This document shows positions 42,768-52,407 of a stretch of 64,000 nucleotides of DNA, piece after piece (position 1 is the stretch's first letter; every line of letters begins with the position of its first letter). Location of the stretch: contig DDTK01000011.1 of the NCBI GenBank assembly GCA_002344065.1, positions 248,001-312,000 on the forward strand, given 5' to 3'. The notes below the pieces were generated by a model that was not told the origin of the DNA, did not search any database, and saw only the letters and a program-made list of their open reading frames with translations. The position numbers and the translations under genes are program-made. Source of the stretch: Flammeovirgaceae bacterium UBA2366 (GTDB lineage: Bacteria; Bacteroidota; Bacteroidia; Cytophagales; Cyclobacteriaceae).

Positions 42768-45700
42768 TTATTTTTTCGCTTTCTTCTTACTCTCCCGATC
42801 TTCCTTGGCTAATGCATACCTGCTCATATGGTAATAAATCCCACGTAACGGTATCGCAACCCAGTCGGGACGACCATTTAATTCATAACCAAGTTCATAT
42901 ATAGCTTTCTCTATCAGAAATGTACGGATGAGAACTTCATTTTCGTACGACAACTCCTTGCCCAAGCCAAGCCGCTCAAGATAGGCTCCAAAATAAAAGC
43001 GACTTACATAATGCTGCCATTGCTCAGCCCATGATTCCAGGAACTCCATGTCCCGATCACGGTAATTTTCATTGAGTAAAATCTTACCAAAGGCTGCATA
43101 TTGAAATGAGCGCATCATGCCCGCAACATCTTTCAACGGATTTTTCTTTAGTCTGCGTTCACTAAAAGAAAATCCAGGCTCACCTTCAAAGTCAATAATT
43201 ACAAAGTCCTTACCGGTGAATAATACCTGACCCAAATGAAAGTCGCCATGAATCCGTGTTTTCGTGGCATGAATGCGTACCTCGTAGATTTCCTTGAAGC
43301 AATCCAATACGTCATTCTCCATGGCAAGAACCTTTTTAGCGAGTTCCCGAACTTCAGGATTAAGTTTAGAGAGGGATGACTCCAATAAATTAAACCGATC
43401 GCGTACAAGCTTGCGTAACGATGAATACAAGGATCGTTGGTAGTTAGCCGTAAATTGCTCCGGTGCAAAGGCTGGATTACTCTGGTCTGATGCAAGCGCC
43501 AGGTGCATTTCAGCTGTTCGTTGTCCAAGGCGTACTACTCGTTCATAAAAACCTCGCCCGATAAACTCTTGAATCAATTCAGGTGCCTCCTCAAAGGCTA
43601 TGCTTGATTTGTTTATCAACTTTGGAAGCTTCTCCTTTTTGGCTTTTGTGATAACGCGTTCAAAGAATCTTCCCACCGAATCGGTGGTCATACTCCAGGC
43701 TTCACCCTGATTTTCCACTTTCTCCTGTAACAATCCGAATACAATAACACTACCGTCTGAATCCACAAACTCAACGCTTCCGGCATATTTCGGACTGTTT
43801 GAAAAACTGGTGTTCTCCGAAAGGAATCTTACAATCTCCAGATCAGGGTTAATTTCTCGCTCAAGCTTTCGATAAAACTTAAAGAAATATTTGTCATTAT
43901 AGATGATGGCTGTATTGCTTTGGTCGGCCTTTAGCACTTTTGAATCAACTTCATCGTCAAGAATAATCTTGTTAAACACACTTGAATTAAATTCTAAAAC
44001 TCCATCATCAAACTTTACCCGTGACTTTTTATCCATACTCAGGAACAGATAATCACGGAAGCTCTTGTCATAGCTGCTGTCCATTACAAAACCAACTTCA
44101 TCCTGAATCTCAGCCCGGCATATCACACTTTGTGCATGATATTCTACACGATCAATCACCGTATCGGCTGGCGCAAACGTGAGGGGAAGGAAATACAACT
44201 CCGGCAAGCGCTGAACATAGTGTACTTCCACCAATGTAAGGTAATGTGTCTGACCATTAACCTTCAACGGAATCATTTTTTCAATACCCATTTTGCTGAT
44301 GACTTTGGCTTTTCCACCAAACCACCGGCATTTCTTCATAAAAGGTGGAAGAATTTTTCGTTCGAACTGGCGCTTCTCATTATAAGAATTGAAAACCTTT
44401 TCCCACGAAATATCTGTGGCAAAAAGCGGAAGCTCGCCACTGGTTTCAGGTTTGGATTTTTTATCAACCGTATCCAACTGCAACCAATAGTACCCGTACG
44501 GACCAATGGTAATAGGGTATTGTCCATCCCCTACGTTCATGAATCTATTCTGACTAAAAACTTCGGTCACATCACAATCCTTAAACTCAGTAAGATTAAG
44601 TGAAGTGACCTGTGAAAATTGTGAAAGGTTAGCCACCAGAATTATGTGTTGTTTTTCGTAGGATCGCAAAAAGCATAACACTTTACTATTCGTGCTGTCA
44701 ATAAATTTCATATCGCCACGACCAAACACACTAAGTCTTTTGCGCATGGCAATAACCTGCCGAATCCACCACAGCAATGAGGATGGATTTTCATCCTGTG
44801 TAGCCACGTTCACCGATTCATAGCGATAGATCGGATCGGTGATAACCGGCAAATAAAGCTTTTGTGGATTGGCGTTGGAAAAGCCGGCATTTACATTCAT
44901 ACTCCATTGCATGGGTGTACGAACACCAAATCGATCACCTAAATAAATATTATCACCCATGCCAATTTCATCGCCATAGTACAGCACAGGCGAACCCGGT
45001 AGCGAGAGTAAAATAGAATGAAGTAATTCAATTTTCTTACGGTCATTATTCAACAAAGGAGCTAATCGCCTGCGGATACCCAGGTTGTATTTGGTATGCG
45101 GATCGTTCGCGTAAGCTTTAAACAAGTAATCCTTCTCTTCCTCCGTCACCATCTCCAATCCAAGTTCATCATGATTTCGAAGGAATAATGCCCACTGACT
45201 ATTGGGAGGTGTGTCGGGTGTTTGTTCCAGAATATCAACAATGGGATAACTATCTTCCGTTCTTAGCCCCAGGAATAAGCGTGGCATTAGCGGATAATTG
45301 AAATTCATATGGCACTCCTGGCCATCCCCAAAATAGGTGGCTGCATCTTCAGGCCAAAGGTTGGCTTCTGAAATTAGTATCCGGTTTTTATAATTCTTAT
45401 CGATGTGTGCACGAATACGCTTTAAGAAATCATGTGTTTGTGGTAGGTTTTCACAACTGGTTCCCTCCTCCTCAAATAAAAACGGAGCGGATGGCAATCG
45501 AAATCCATCAACACCCATCTTCATCCAAAAGTCAATGACCTTGATCATTTCCATTTGAACTTCCGGGTTTTCGTAATTCAATTCCGGCTGATGGCGATAA
45601 AAGCGGTGCCAATTGTAAGCCTTCGCCTCAGGGTCCCACGTCCAATTCGAGGATTCATCATCCTGAACGATCAATCGCGCCTCGGCATATTTGTTCGGAG

Positions 45701-46115
45701 TATCGCTCCAAACATAAAATTCACGATAACGTGAACCGGGCTTTGCTTTGCGCGCACGCTTAAACCAGGGATGTTGATCGGAGGTGTGGTTGAGTATCAG
45801 TTCTGTAATTACGCGTATGCCCCGTGAATGAGCTTCCTTTAAAAATGCTTTGAAGTCGGATAGCGTGCCGTAATCCGGATGGATGTCATAATGATCTGTA
45901 ACATCATACCCATCATCTTTTAGTGGCGATGGATAAAAAGGTAAAAGCCACAAGGTGTTAATGCCAAGATCTTCGAGGTAATCCAGTTTTTGAACCAAAC
46001 CGTTAAAATCACCAATGCCATCTCCGTTGCTGTCATAAAAAGCACGTACAGACACCTCATATAAAATAGCATCTTTAAACCATAAGGCTTCTGAATTTTT
46101 TGGAGAGGCGCTCAT
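42768..46115 (-). CDS. treS: TreS-like GH13 domain fused to maltokinase
   Basis: A 1115-aa fusion. Residues 1-555 are a trehalose-synthase-like GH13 barrel, residues 580-1100 a maltokinase (Pep2/Mak). In the kinase, HGDFH (Asp958) and IIDFEGEP (Asp975) are intact, so maltose to maltose-1-P is supported. In the GH13 part the acid/base Glu250 (ISEANLWP) and Asp316 (RNHDELGLE) are present. However, the nucleophile position in GVDGFRLxxxP is Pro208 instead of Asp, and motif I reads ELILNH (Glu105) instead of DLVLNH. The codon is CCA in clean sequence. The GH13 part may therefore be inactive or altered. It lies just after glgE in the operon. Confidence 0.88.
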   Translation of the reverse strand: MSASPKNSEALWFKDAILYEVSVRAFYDSNGDGIGDFNGLVQKLDYLEDLGINTLWLLPFYPSPLKDDGYDVTDHYDIHPDYGTLSDFKAFLKEAHSRGIRVITELILNHTSDQHPWFKRARKAKPGSRYREFYVWSDTPNKYAEARLIVQDDESSNWTWDPEAKAYNWHRFYRHQPELNYENPEVQMEMIKVIDFWMKMGVDGFRLPSAPFLFEEEGTSCENLPQTHDFLKRIRAHIDKNYKNRILISEANLWPEDAATYFGDGQECHMNFNYPLMPRLFLGLRTEDSYPIVDILEQTPDTPPNSQWALFLRNHDELGLEMVTEEEKDYLFKAYANDPHTKYNLGIRRRLAPLLNNDRKKIELLHSILLSLPGSPVLYYGDEIGMGDNIYLGDRFGVRTPMQWSMNVNAGFSNANPQKLYLPVITDPIYRYESVNVATQDENPSSLLWWIRQVIAMRKRLSVFGRGDMKFIDSTNSKVLCFLRSYEKQHIILVANLSQFSQVTSLNLTEFKDCDVTEVFSQNRFMNVGDGQYPITIGPYGYYWLQLDTVDKKSKPETSGELPLFATDISWEKVFNSYNEKRQFERKILPPFMKKCRWFGGKAKVISKMGIEKMIPLKVNGQTHYLTLVEVHYVQRLPELYFLPLTFAPADTVIDRVEYHAQSVICRAEIQDEVGFVMDSSYDKSFRDYLFLSMDKKSRVKFDDGVLEFNSSVFNKIILDDEVDSKVLKADQSNTAIIYNDKYFFKFYRKLEREINPDLEIVRFLSENTSFSNSPKYAGSVEFVDSDGSVIVFGLLQEKVENQGEAWSMTTDSVGRFFERVITKAKKEKLPKLINKSSIAFEEAPELIQEFIGRGFYERVVRLGQRTAEMHLALASDQSNPAFAPEQFTANYQRSLYSSLRKLVRDRFNLLESSLSKLNPEVRELAKKVLAMENDVLDCFKEIYEVRIHATKTRIHGDFHLGQVLFTGKDFVIIDFEGEPGFSFSERRLKKNPLKDVAGMMRSFQYAAFGKILLNENYRDRDMEFLESWAEQWQHYVSRFYFGAYLERLGLGKELSYENEVLIRTFLIEKAIYELGYELNGRPDWVAIPLRGIYYHMSRYALAKEDRESKKKAKK

Positions 46116-46116
46116 C

Positions 46117-48075
46117 TTACATATGGGATTCGTGTATGTTTAGCTTAAATAAATGGAAAGGTATTTTGTGCGGATTCAATTCCACAAAATTCCACTCCTG
46201 TGTCCAGGTGTGGTGCTCATCCGTCATTAAATCATGAAGTTTAACATTGATATGATCACCGATATTCAGCAGATATTTCGGTAATTGAACATAACCATGC
46301 TGCTTATTATGCTGATCAAGATTTACAATCACCAGAATGATACTGCTTAGATCATCGGTATACTTGATATAGGCGAGTAAGGCATCATTCTCAATGGAAC
46401 AAAATTGTATATTCCAGGTTGACTGCAGTGCCTTGTGTTCCTTGCGCGCTTTGTTGATGATGGAAATAATATCCGTCATCCGGTTGGTGCGCCTCCAGTT
46501 AAATTCTTTTATCTCATATTTTTCCGAATCCATATATTCTTCCTTGCCGGGAACCGGATTGTTGTCGTAGAATTCATAAGGCGGACCATAAATTCCGTAA
46601 CTGGATGAAAGTGTTGCTGCTAACGCCAGGCGAATGATAAACATGTTTTCGCCCTGATGCTGGAGATGATACGGAAGGATATCGGGTGTATTGGGCCAAA
46701 AGTTAGGACGGAAATAATTTCGTGATGGACCGTATACTAACTCATTCATATACCCGATTAACTCCTGCTTGCTCACCCGCCAGGTAAAGTAAGTATAGGA
46801 TTGTGTAAAACCCGATTTAGCCAGTGAGGCCATAATTCTTGGACGGGTAAACGCCTCGGAAAGAAATATAACATCCGGATACTGCTTATGCACTTCCGCT
46901 ATTGCCCACTCCCAGAATGGAATGGGCTTAGTATGTGGATTATCCACCCGGAAAATGGTTACTCCTTGCTCAACCCAATACAGAATTACAGACTTCAATT
47001 CATTCCATAAGCCTTGCCAGTCTTCGCATTCAAAATTGAAAGGATAGATGTCCTGGTACTTCTTAGGTGGATTTTCTGCGTATTGTATAGAACCGTCTGG
47101 CCGCTGCTTAAACCAGCCGGGATGTTCCTTTACATACGGGTGATCCGGTGCACATTGAAAGGCGAGATCAAGCGCAATATCAACTCCCAGCTTCTTTGCT
47201 TCCGCGATTAGTTTTTTATAATCATCTAACGTACCTAACTCCGTATGAATAGCTTTATGTCCACCTTCATCGCTACCGATAGCCCACGGTGAGCCTGGTT
47301 CACCTTCTTTCGCCTTTACATTGTTGTTTTTCCCTTTACGGTTTACTTTTCCGATAGGATGAATGGGTGGAAGATATAATACATCAAACCCCATAGCCGA
47401 TACACGTGGAAGTAATTTTATTACATCTTTAAAAGTACCATGCTTGCCGTCAGCAGCCGCTGATCGTGGAAATAATTCATACCATGTACTGAATAATGCT
47501 TTTGACGTTTCAACTACTACAACCAATTCTTTTTTATACCGGTTTTCAAATTCACGTAACGGATGGTTGTGAACAAGCTCATTAAATTCGGCACTTTGAA
47601 CATACTCTACATTTTCCAGGTACTTTTTATCGTCTCTGAATTTTGTTGCCAATTGAATCAATTCCTTTTCTTTCTTTCCGGCAACACGCTCCAATAAAAT
47701 AGCACCTTCCAATAGTTCCAACTTTACGTTAAGCATGGCCTGCGCCTTTTTCTTTATGCCATCATGCCACGTCTCCAGGTGATCAATCCATGCTTCCACG
47801 GTAAAAACATAATCCGATTTATCGGTTGTGTAGAAAGAACCTCTCCATGAATCGTTACCCTGTTCCACCATGGGCACTCTGCTCCATTCTTTTGTGCCAA
47901 CTTTTCTATACAGAACTTCGGCCCTCACATGGTCGTGACCATCTGCAAAAACATCTGCGGTAACATCAACCCTTTCGCCAGTTGTTCGCTTGGCCGGATA
48001 GCGACCACCATCCACCTCGGGTTGTACATTCTCAATCATTACCCGAACCTGTCCGGGAATTTTTTCTAAACTCAT
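46117..48075 (-). CDS. glgE: Alpha-1,4-glucan:maltose-1-phosphate maltosyltransferase
   Basis: A 652-aa GH13_3 enzyme. The N-terminal domain has RVMIENVQPEVDGGRYPAKRTTGE, the family start. The barrel has DVLYLPPIHPIGKVNRKGKNN, nucleophile Asp378 in FRVDNPHTKPIPFWEW and acid/base Glu407 in FLSEAFTRP. These are the GlgE-specific versions of the GH13 motifs. It transfers maltosyl units from maltose-1-P to glucan ends. The ATG at 48075 is used; a TTG two codons earlier is less likely. Stop-to-start spacing to the TreS-Mak gene is 1 bp, so the genes are translationally coupled. Confidence 0.96.
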   Translation of the reverse strand: MSLEKIPGQVRVMIENVQPEVDGGRYPAKRTTGERVDVTADVFADGHDHVRAEVLYRKVGTKEWSRVPMVEQGNDSWRGSFYTTDKSDYVFTVEAWIDHLETWHDGIKKKAQAMLNVKLELLEGAILLERVAGKKEKELIQLATKFRDDKKYLENVEYVQSAEFNELVHNHPLREFENRYKKELVVVVETSKALFSTWYELFPRSAAADGKHGTFKDVIKLLPRVSAMGFDVLYLPPIHPIGKVNRKGKNNNVKAKEGEPGSPWAIGSDEGGHKAIHTELGTLDDYKKLIAEAKKLGVDIALDLAFQCAPDHPYVKEHPGWFKQRPDGSIQYAENPPKKYQDIYPFNFECEDWQGLWNELKSVILYWVEQGVTIFRVDNPHTKPIPFWEWAIAEVHKQYPDVIFLSEAFTRPRIMASLAKSGFTQSYTYFTWRVSKQELIGYMNELVYGPSRNYFRPNFWPNTPDILPYHLQHQGENMFIIRLALAATLSSSYGIYGPPYEFYDNNPVPGKEEYMDSEKYEIKEFNWRRTNRMTDIISIINKARKEHKALQSTWNIQFCSIENDALLAYIKYTDDLSSIILVIVNLDQHNKQHGYVQLPKYLLNIGDHINVKLHDLMTDEHHTWTQEWNFVELNPHKIPFHLFKLNIHESHM

Positions 48076-48081
48076 AATCAA

Positions 48082-49884
48082 CTATTCTATTTCAAAAACA
48101 AAAGCTCCAAATGCCGGAAGTTCAAGATTCACCGTAAGCTCCTTCAGTGTCTTGCCCTCTCCTTTCCATAAGATTTCTCGAAGGGTGTATTCTTTATTTG
48201 TACTGATCAATAATTTATCTGCTACCAATGATGGGATTGAAACGCTAATCCTTCTGGCCGATGTGTTAAACCCCGCAACTACCAGTAATTTTCTATCGCC
48301 AGTAAATCGAAGACAGGCAAACACATCATCATTAAAATTTTTCTGATCAATGTTATACGCTGTTATATCTTCATAATCGCCAGAGACAATAGCAGGATGT
48401 TTACCCGCCAGATTCAATATTGATGAATAAAAGTTTCTAAGTTCTGTTTGATCCTCACTGAGTAGTGCGCCATCAAAGGCCCCACCATTCATCCATTTCT
48501 GATGTTCCGGAACACCCCAATAATCCCATTTAGTTGTCACCCCTGGCCCCTCAATACTCCCAAAACCTGGGTTTCCTGTGGCAGGTTCTCCGACCTCCTG
48601 GCCAAAGTAGATCATCACCGCCCCTTGATCAATTGTAGAACTAATCACCATGGCTGGGATCGCTTTCCACGGATTACCTGCAAAATGTTTTGAAGCAATG
48701 CGCTGCTCATCGTGATTTTCCATGAAATGAAGCATGAATGAATTAATGCCATCCAGACTTTTTTGTATAGCTCCAATATCACGCGTGCTTTTTCTTCCTG
48801 CAATCAAATCCCTAAGCGTATCATATAATTGAACTTTATCATACAGAAAATCGAAACGACCTTTGTTAAGATAATTTCGATACTGTGCAGGATTATAGAT
48901 TTCCGCTATGAATAGAATTTCAGGGTTAACCGCTTTAACTTGTGGGATGGCCCAATTCCAAAATTCTACTGGTACCATTTCCGCCATATCACACCGAAAG
49001 CCATCCACTTTTTTGCCAGCCCAATAAACTAAAATGTCTTTCATTTTTATCCACGTGTCCGGAACAGGATCAAACCCGGTATTATTGCCGCCTAGTATAT
49101 CGACACCATAGTTCAGTTTTACCGTTTCAAACCAGTCAAACATACCGGGAGAAGATGTTAAGCTGCCATTACCTGAAATTTTGGCGGGCATCTCCTCATA
49201 CTTTCCATCTTTCGTAAGAAATGTGTTATCAAGTCCAAGTGAATTATAATCCCTTGGAACCTGAAAGGACTCTCCGGGTAAATAATAAAAATTATTACTT
49301 GCTTTAAATTTCACAGAAGTATCATCGTCCTCACCTAAATCCCTTACGCCTTTTGGTCTCGCATCAGATTGATATGCCCTGGCCACATGATTGGGTACAA
49401 AGTCAATCAAGACTTTTAACTCGTGGCGGTGTGTGCGTTCAATAAGTTGCTCAAACTCCTGCATGCGGTTAGTAACAGAAGTTGCCAGGTCTGGATTAAT
49501 ATCGTAATAATCTTTAATGGCATAAGGAGACCCTGCTCTGCCCTTCACCACATCGGCATCATCCAACGGTATTCCATATTTTGTGTAATCGGTAAGCAGC
49601 GCATGCTCCAGAACACCGGTGTACCAAACATGTGTAATACCCAACTGCTTTAGCGATATCAGCGCACGGTCGTTAATATCCGAGAACTTACCTACACCAT
49701 TCTCCTCCAGAGTTCCGTAGGGTTTGTTTAACGTTTCCTTGTTTCCAAAAAGCCGGGTCATTAGCTGGTAAACAATAATCTTTCCGGACGATGTTTGCAT
49801 GGTGGGTAGTGGAGGAATTTCCTCTTTCTTCTGGCCGCATCCTGACAGGGCAAGAATGGCTAAAATAAGGGTAAATCGGTACAT
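48082..49884 (-). CDS. GH13 alpha-amylase-like lipoprotein
   Basis: From the ATG at 49884 the protein is 600 aa with a lipoprotein signal (YRFTLILAILALSGC). The GH13 motifs are intact: VLIDFVPNHVAR, GFRCDMAEMVPVEFW (nucleophile Asp), FIAEIYNPA (Glu) and FMENHDEQR. It is a surface or periplasmic alpha-glucan hydrolase, feeding maltose or maltodextrins to the GlgE route. It is the first gene of the operon; a LacI-like operator lies about 55 bp upstream. The gap to glgE is 6 bp. Confidence 0.88.
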   Translation of the reverse strand: MYRFTLILAILALSGCGQKKEEIPPLPTMQTSSGKIIVYQLMTRLFGNKETLNKPYGTLEENGVGKFSDINDRALISLKQLGITHVWYTGVLEHALLTDYTKYGIPLDDADVVKGRAGSPYAIKDYYDINPDLATSVTNRMQEFEQLIERTHRHELKVLIDFVPNHVARAYQSDARPKGVRDLGEDDDTSVKFKASNNFYYLPGESFQVPRDYNSLGLDNTFLTKDGKYEEMPAKISGNGSLTSSPGMFDWFETVKLNYGVDILGGNNTGFDPVPDTWIKMKDILVYWAGKKVDGFRCDMAEMVPVEFWNWAIPQVKAVNPEILFIAEIYNPAQYRNYLNKGRFDFLYDKVQLYDTLRDLIAGRKSTRDIGAIQKSLDGINSFMLHFMENHDEQRIASKHFAGNPWKAIPAMVISSTIDQGAVMIYFGQEVGEPATGNPGFGSIEGPGVTTKWDYWGVPEHQKWMNGGAFDGALLSEDQTELRNFYSSILNLAGKHPAIVSGDYEDITAYNIDQKNFNDDVFACLRFTGDRKLLVVAGFNTSARRISVSIPSLVADKLLISTNKEYTLREILWKGEGKTLKELTVNLELPAFGAFVFEIE

Positions 49885-49939
49885 TCTGAAAGATAAGCAA
49901 TGATATGAACCCACTACGCCTAAGCAGTACAAAATTTCA

Positions 49940-49953
49940 TGCAAACGATTGCG
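49940..49953. promoter_or_regulatory. LacI-like operator candidate upstream of the GH13 gene
   Basis: TGCAAACGATTGCG matches TGCAAACGTTTGCA, the perfect palindrome at 56388-56401, at 12 of 14 bases. It is 55 bp upstream of the amylase start, in the divergent gap with the GMC gene, so it could control the glucan operon, the GMC operon or both. Confidence 0.5.
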
Positions 49954-50059
49954 AAGAAAAATTATCGTCAACCAAAAAACACCCGCAATTACCCTCTGAA
50001 AAAATGCTTATAAATGAGACGTTCCAGTATATTTACTTTCTGTCATAATTGAACCCCTT

Positions 50060-51781
50060 ATGTACCTAAACATTGACGCAACAAAAGAAAACACATTCGA
50101 TGCTATTGTAGTCGGCACTGGCATCAGTGGTGGATGGGCCGCCAAAGAACTTACTGAAAAAGGATTAAAAACTTTAGTGCTGGAACGTGGAAGGGATGTG
50201 AAGCACCCTGACTACCCTACTGCCACAAAAGATCCCTGGCAATTACCCTTTGCCGATCGCCCAACAGCTGAAGATCTGGAAAAACAGGGCGTTCAAAACC
50301 GAACCGGTTATACCATTCGCCAATCCACCAAGCATTGGTTTGTCAACGACCTTGAAAATCCATATACGGAAAAAGAAGGAAAGCGCTTTGACTGGATGCG
50401 TGGCTATCATGTAGGTGGCCGGTCTATTATGTGGGGCCGTCAGAGTTATCGCTGGGCACCGTTGGATTTTGAAGCCAACGTGAAAGATGGAATTGCCATT
50501 GACTGGCCGGTACGCTACAAGGAAATAGAACCCTGGTACGATTATGTTGAGACCTTTATTGGTGTAAGTGGACAGGCAGAAGGGCTTGACTATCTCCCGG
50601 ACAGTAAATTTATTCAGCCCATGGAGCTGAATTGTGTGGAGAAGGAATTGAAGAAATCCATGAAAGATAAGTTCGGCAGGGTATTAACCATTGGTCGTGT
50701 GGCCAACCTGGCCGGTCCATTAGCCCATGATAAAAGTCCGCAACGCGGAACGTGCCAATACCGAAACCAATGCAGCCGCGGTTGTCCCTATGGGGCCTAT
50801 TTCAGCAGTAACTCAGCTACGTTGCCCGCAGCAGCGGCAACTGGAAATATGACACTTCGCGCAAATTCCATTGTTTACGAAGTAATTTATGATGAACAGA
50901 AGGGCAAGGCTACAGGCGTAAAAGTACTTGATGCAGAAACCGGTGAACAGGTAGAATATTATGCTAAAGTAATTTTTCTATGTGCCTCAACGATGGGGTC
51001 CACCTTTATATTAATGAATTCAAAATCCAATCGTTTCCCGAACGGACTAGGTAATGACAGTGATCAATTGGGCCGCAACATTATGGACCATCATTTAGGC
51101 GTTGGTGCCAGTGCTGAAGTAGATGGTTTTGAAGATCAATACTACTACGGCAGGCGGGCGAATGGCATTTATATTCCTCGCTTCCGAAACTTGGGAAAAG
51201 ATAAACGCGATTACCTTCGCGGTTTCGGATATCAAGGTGGGGCAAGTCGTCAAGGCTGGGGTAGATTAGTAGCCGAGTTAAGTATTGGTGAGCAATTGAA
51301 AGAAGCCGTAACTACACCAGGAAAATGGAGCATCGGTATGGGTGGGTTTGGTGAAGTACTGCCTGATCCTACCAATAGGGTTACCATCAACCCTGACAAA
51401 AAAGATAAGTATGGCTTGCCAACGTTACTGTTTGATACGGAATTCAAAGAGAACGACTATAAAATGCGTAAAGACATGGCGAATGATGCAGCCGAAATGC
51501 TGGACGCAGCAGGCTTTAAAAACGTTCGCTCCTATGATAATCCCAATCAGCATGGACTTGGGTTGGGTATTCACGAAATGGGTACAGCCCGCATGGGAAA
51601 GGATCCAAAAACTTCAGTACTCAATAAAAACAATCAGGTTCATGCCTGTAAAAATGTTTTTGTAACGGATGGTTCATTTATGACATCCGCTTCGTGCGTA
51701 AATCCATCGCTAACCTACATGGCCTTTACGGCCCGGGCAGTAAATTTTGCTGTTGAAGAACTTAAAAAACAAAACCTTTAA
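50060..51781 (+). CDS. GMC family oxidoreductase (gluconate-dehydrogenase-like large subunit)
   Basis: A 573-aa FAD enzyme. FAD motif VVGTGISGGWAAKELTEKGLKTLVLERG is at about residues 16-44 and GGRSIMWGRQSYRWAP near 118. The C-terminal active site has GIHEMGTARMGKDP with the catalytic His and CVNPSLTYMAFTARAVNFA with the conserved Asn. A Cys-rich GTCQYRNQCSRGCPYGAYFSS segment lies near residue 230. Relatives oxidise sugars or sugar acids, with a small subunit and cytochrome c. It has no evident signal peptide of its own and may be co-exported with the Tat-bearing subunit 3. Confidence 0.9.
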   Translation: MYLNIDATKENTFDAIVVGTGISGGWAAKELTEKGLKTLVLERGRDVKHPDYPTATKDPWQLPFADRPTAEDLEKQGVQNRTGYTIRQSTKHWFVNDLENPYTEKEGKRFDWMRGYHVGGRSIMWGRQSYRWAPLDFEANVKDGIAIDWPVRYKEIEPWYDYVETFIGVSGQAEGLDYLPDSKFIQPMELNCVEKELKKSMKDKFGRVLTIGRVANLAGPLAHDKSPQRGTCQYRNQCSRGCPYGAYFSSNSATLPAAAATGNMTLRANSIVYEVIYDEQKGKATGVKVLDAETGEQVEYYAKVIFLCASTMGSTFILMNSKSNRFPNGLGNDSDQLGRNIMDHHLGVGASAEVDGFEDQYYYGRRANGIYIPRFRNLGKDKRDYLRGFGYQGGASRQGWGRLVAELSIGEQLKEAVTTPGKWSIGMGGFGEVLPDPTNRVTINPDKKDKYGLPTLLFDTEFKENDYKMRKDMANDAAEMLDAAGFKNVRSYDNPNQHGLGLGIHEMGTARMGKDPKTSVLNKNNQVHACKNVFVTDGSFMTSASCVNPSLTYMAFTARAVNFAVEELKKQNL

Positions 51782-51792
51782 TCAATCGCTCT

Positions 51793-52338
51793 ATGAACAG
51801 AAGAGAAGTAATTAAACGAACAGCTATTCTGATGGGTGGTGTAGTTTCAGCACCCGCCATTATGGGCATTTTAAAAGGTTGCAAAGCTACCCCAGGCCTT
51901 GAGTGGACACCTGAATTTTTCACAGCAGATCAAGCCTTTGTAATTACTGAGGTTGCTGAGATTATCATACCTAAAACGGATACCCCAGGTGCAAAAGAAG
52001 CGGGTGTACCATCCTTTATTGAGCAGATGATTTATAAAGCTTACAAGGAATCTGATCGCGAGAAGTTTATGACGGCCTTAGATGAATTTATAACCACCTC
52101 GGGATTTTTGAAATTGAATGGTGAGAAACAAAAGGCTTACGTACTGGAGGCACACCAAAAAGCTATCGAAGAAAAGCCGGAACAGAGACCTTTCATAATG
52201 ATGATGAAAGAACTCACCATGCTGGGCTTTTTTACCAGCAAGCCAGGTGCAACGGAAGTCTTACGTTATGAGGCCGTGCCTGGATACTACAATGGCTGTA
52301 TGCCATTGAGTGAGGTTGGGAAAACATGGGCGACATAA
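51793..52338 (+). CDS. Gluconate 2-dehydrogenase subunit 3 family protein
   Basis: A 181-aa protein with a twin-arginine signal (NRREVIKRTAILMGGVVSAPAIMGIL) ending in a lipobox-like Cys. The rest matches the small subunit 3 family: FFTADQAFVITEVAEIIIPKTDTPGAKEAGVPSFIEQMIYKAY and later MMMKELTMLGFFTSKPGATEVLRYEAVPGYYNGCMPLSEV. It partners the GMC subunit, 11 bp upstream, and probably carries it out through Tat. A bidirectional terminator follows. Confidence 0.9.
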   Translation: MNRREVIKRTAILMGGVVSAPAIMGILKGCKATPGLEWTPEFFTADQAFVITEVAEIIIPKTDTPGAKEAGVPSFIEQMIYKAYKESDREKFMTALDEFITTSGFLKLNGEKQKAYVLEAHQKAIEEKPEQRPFIMMMKELTMLGFFTSKPGATEVLRYEAVPGYYNGCMPLSEVGKTWAT

Positions 52339-52357
52339 CGACAGCCACCAAACTAAA

Positions 52358-52386
52358 AAAAAAGCCAGTTAACAACTGGCTTTTTT
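52358..52386. terminator. Bidirectional terminator between convergent operons
   Basis: AAAAAAGCCAGTT (52358-52370) and AACTGGCTTTTTT (52374-52386) form a 13-bp stem with a 3-nt loop, with A and T tracts on both sides. It serves the GMC operon (plus) and the TIM-barrel/Gfo operon (minus). Confidence 0.9.
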
Positions 52387-52407
52387 ATTTTGTGAGAATA
52401 CGTGCCC

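Noticed and set aside
46117..48075. Ordinary alpha-amylase
   Set aside because: The motifs RVDNPHTKP and SEAFTRP and the N-terminal domain are those of GlgE.
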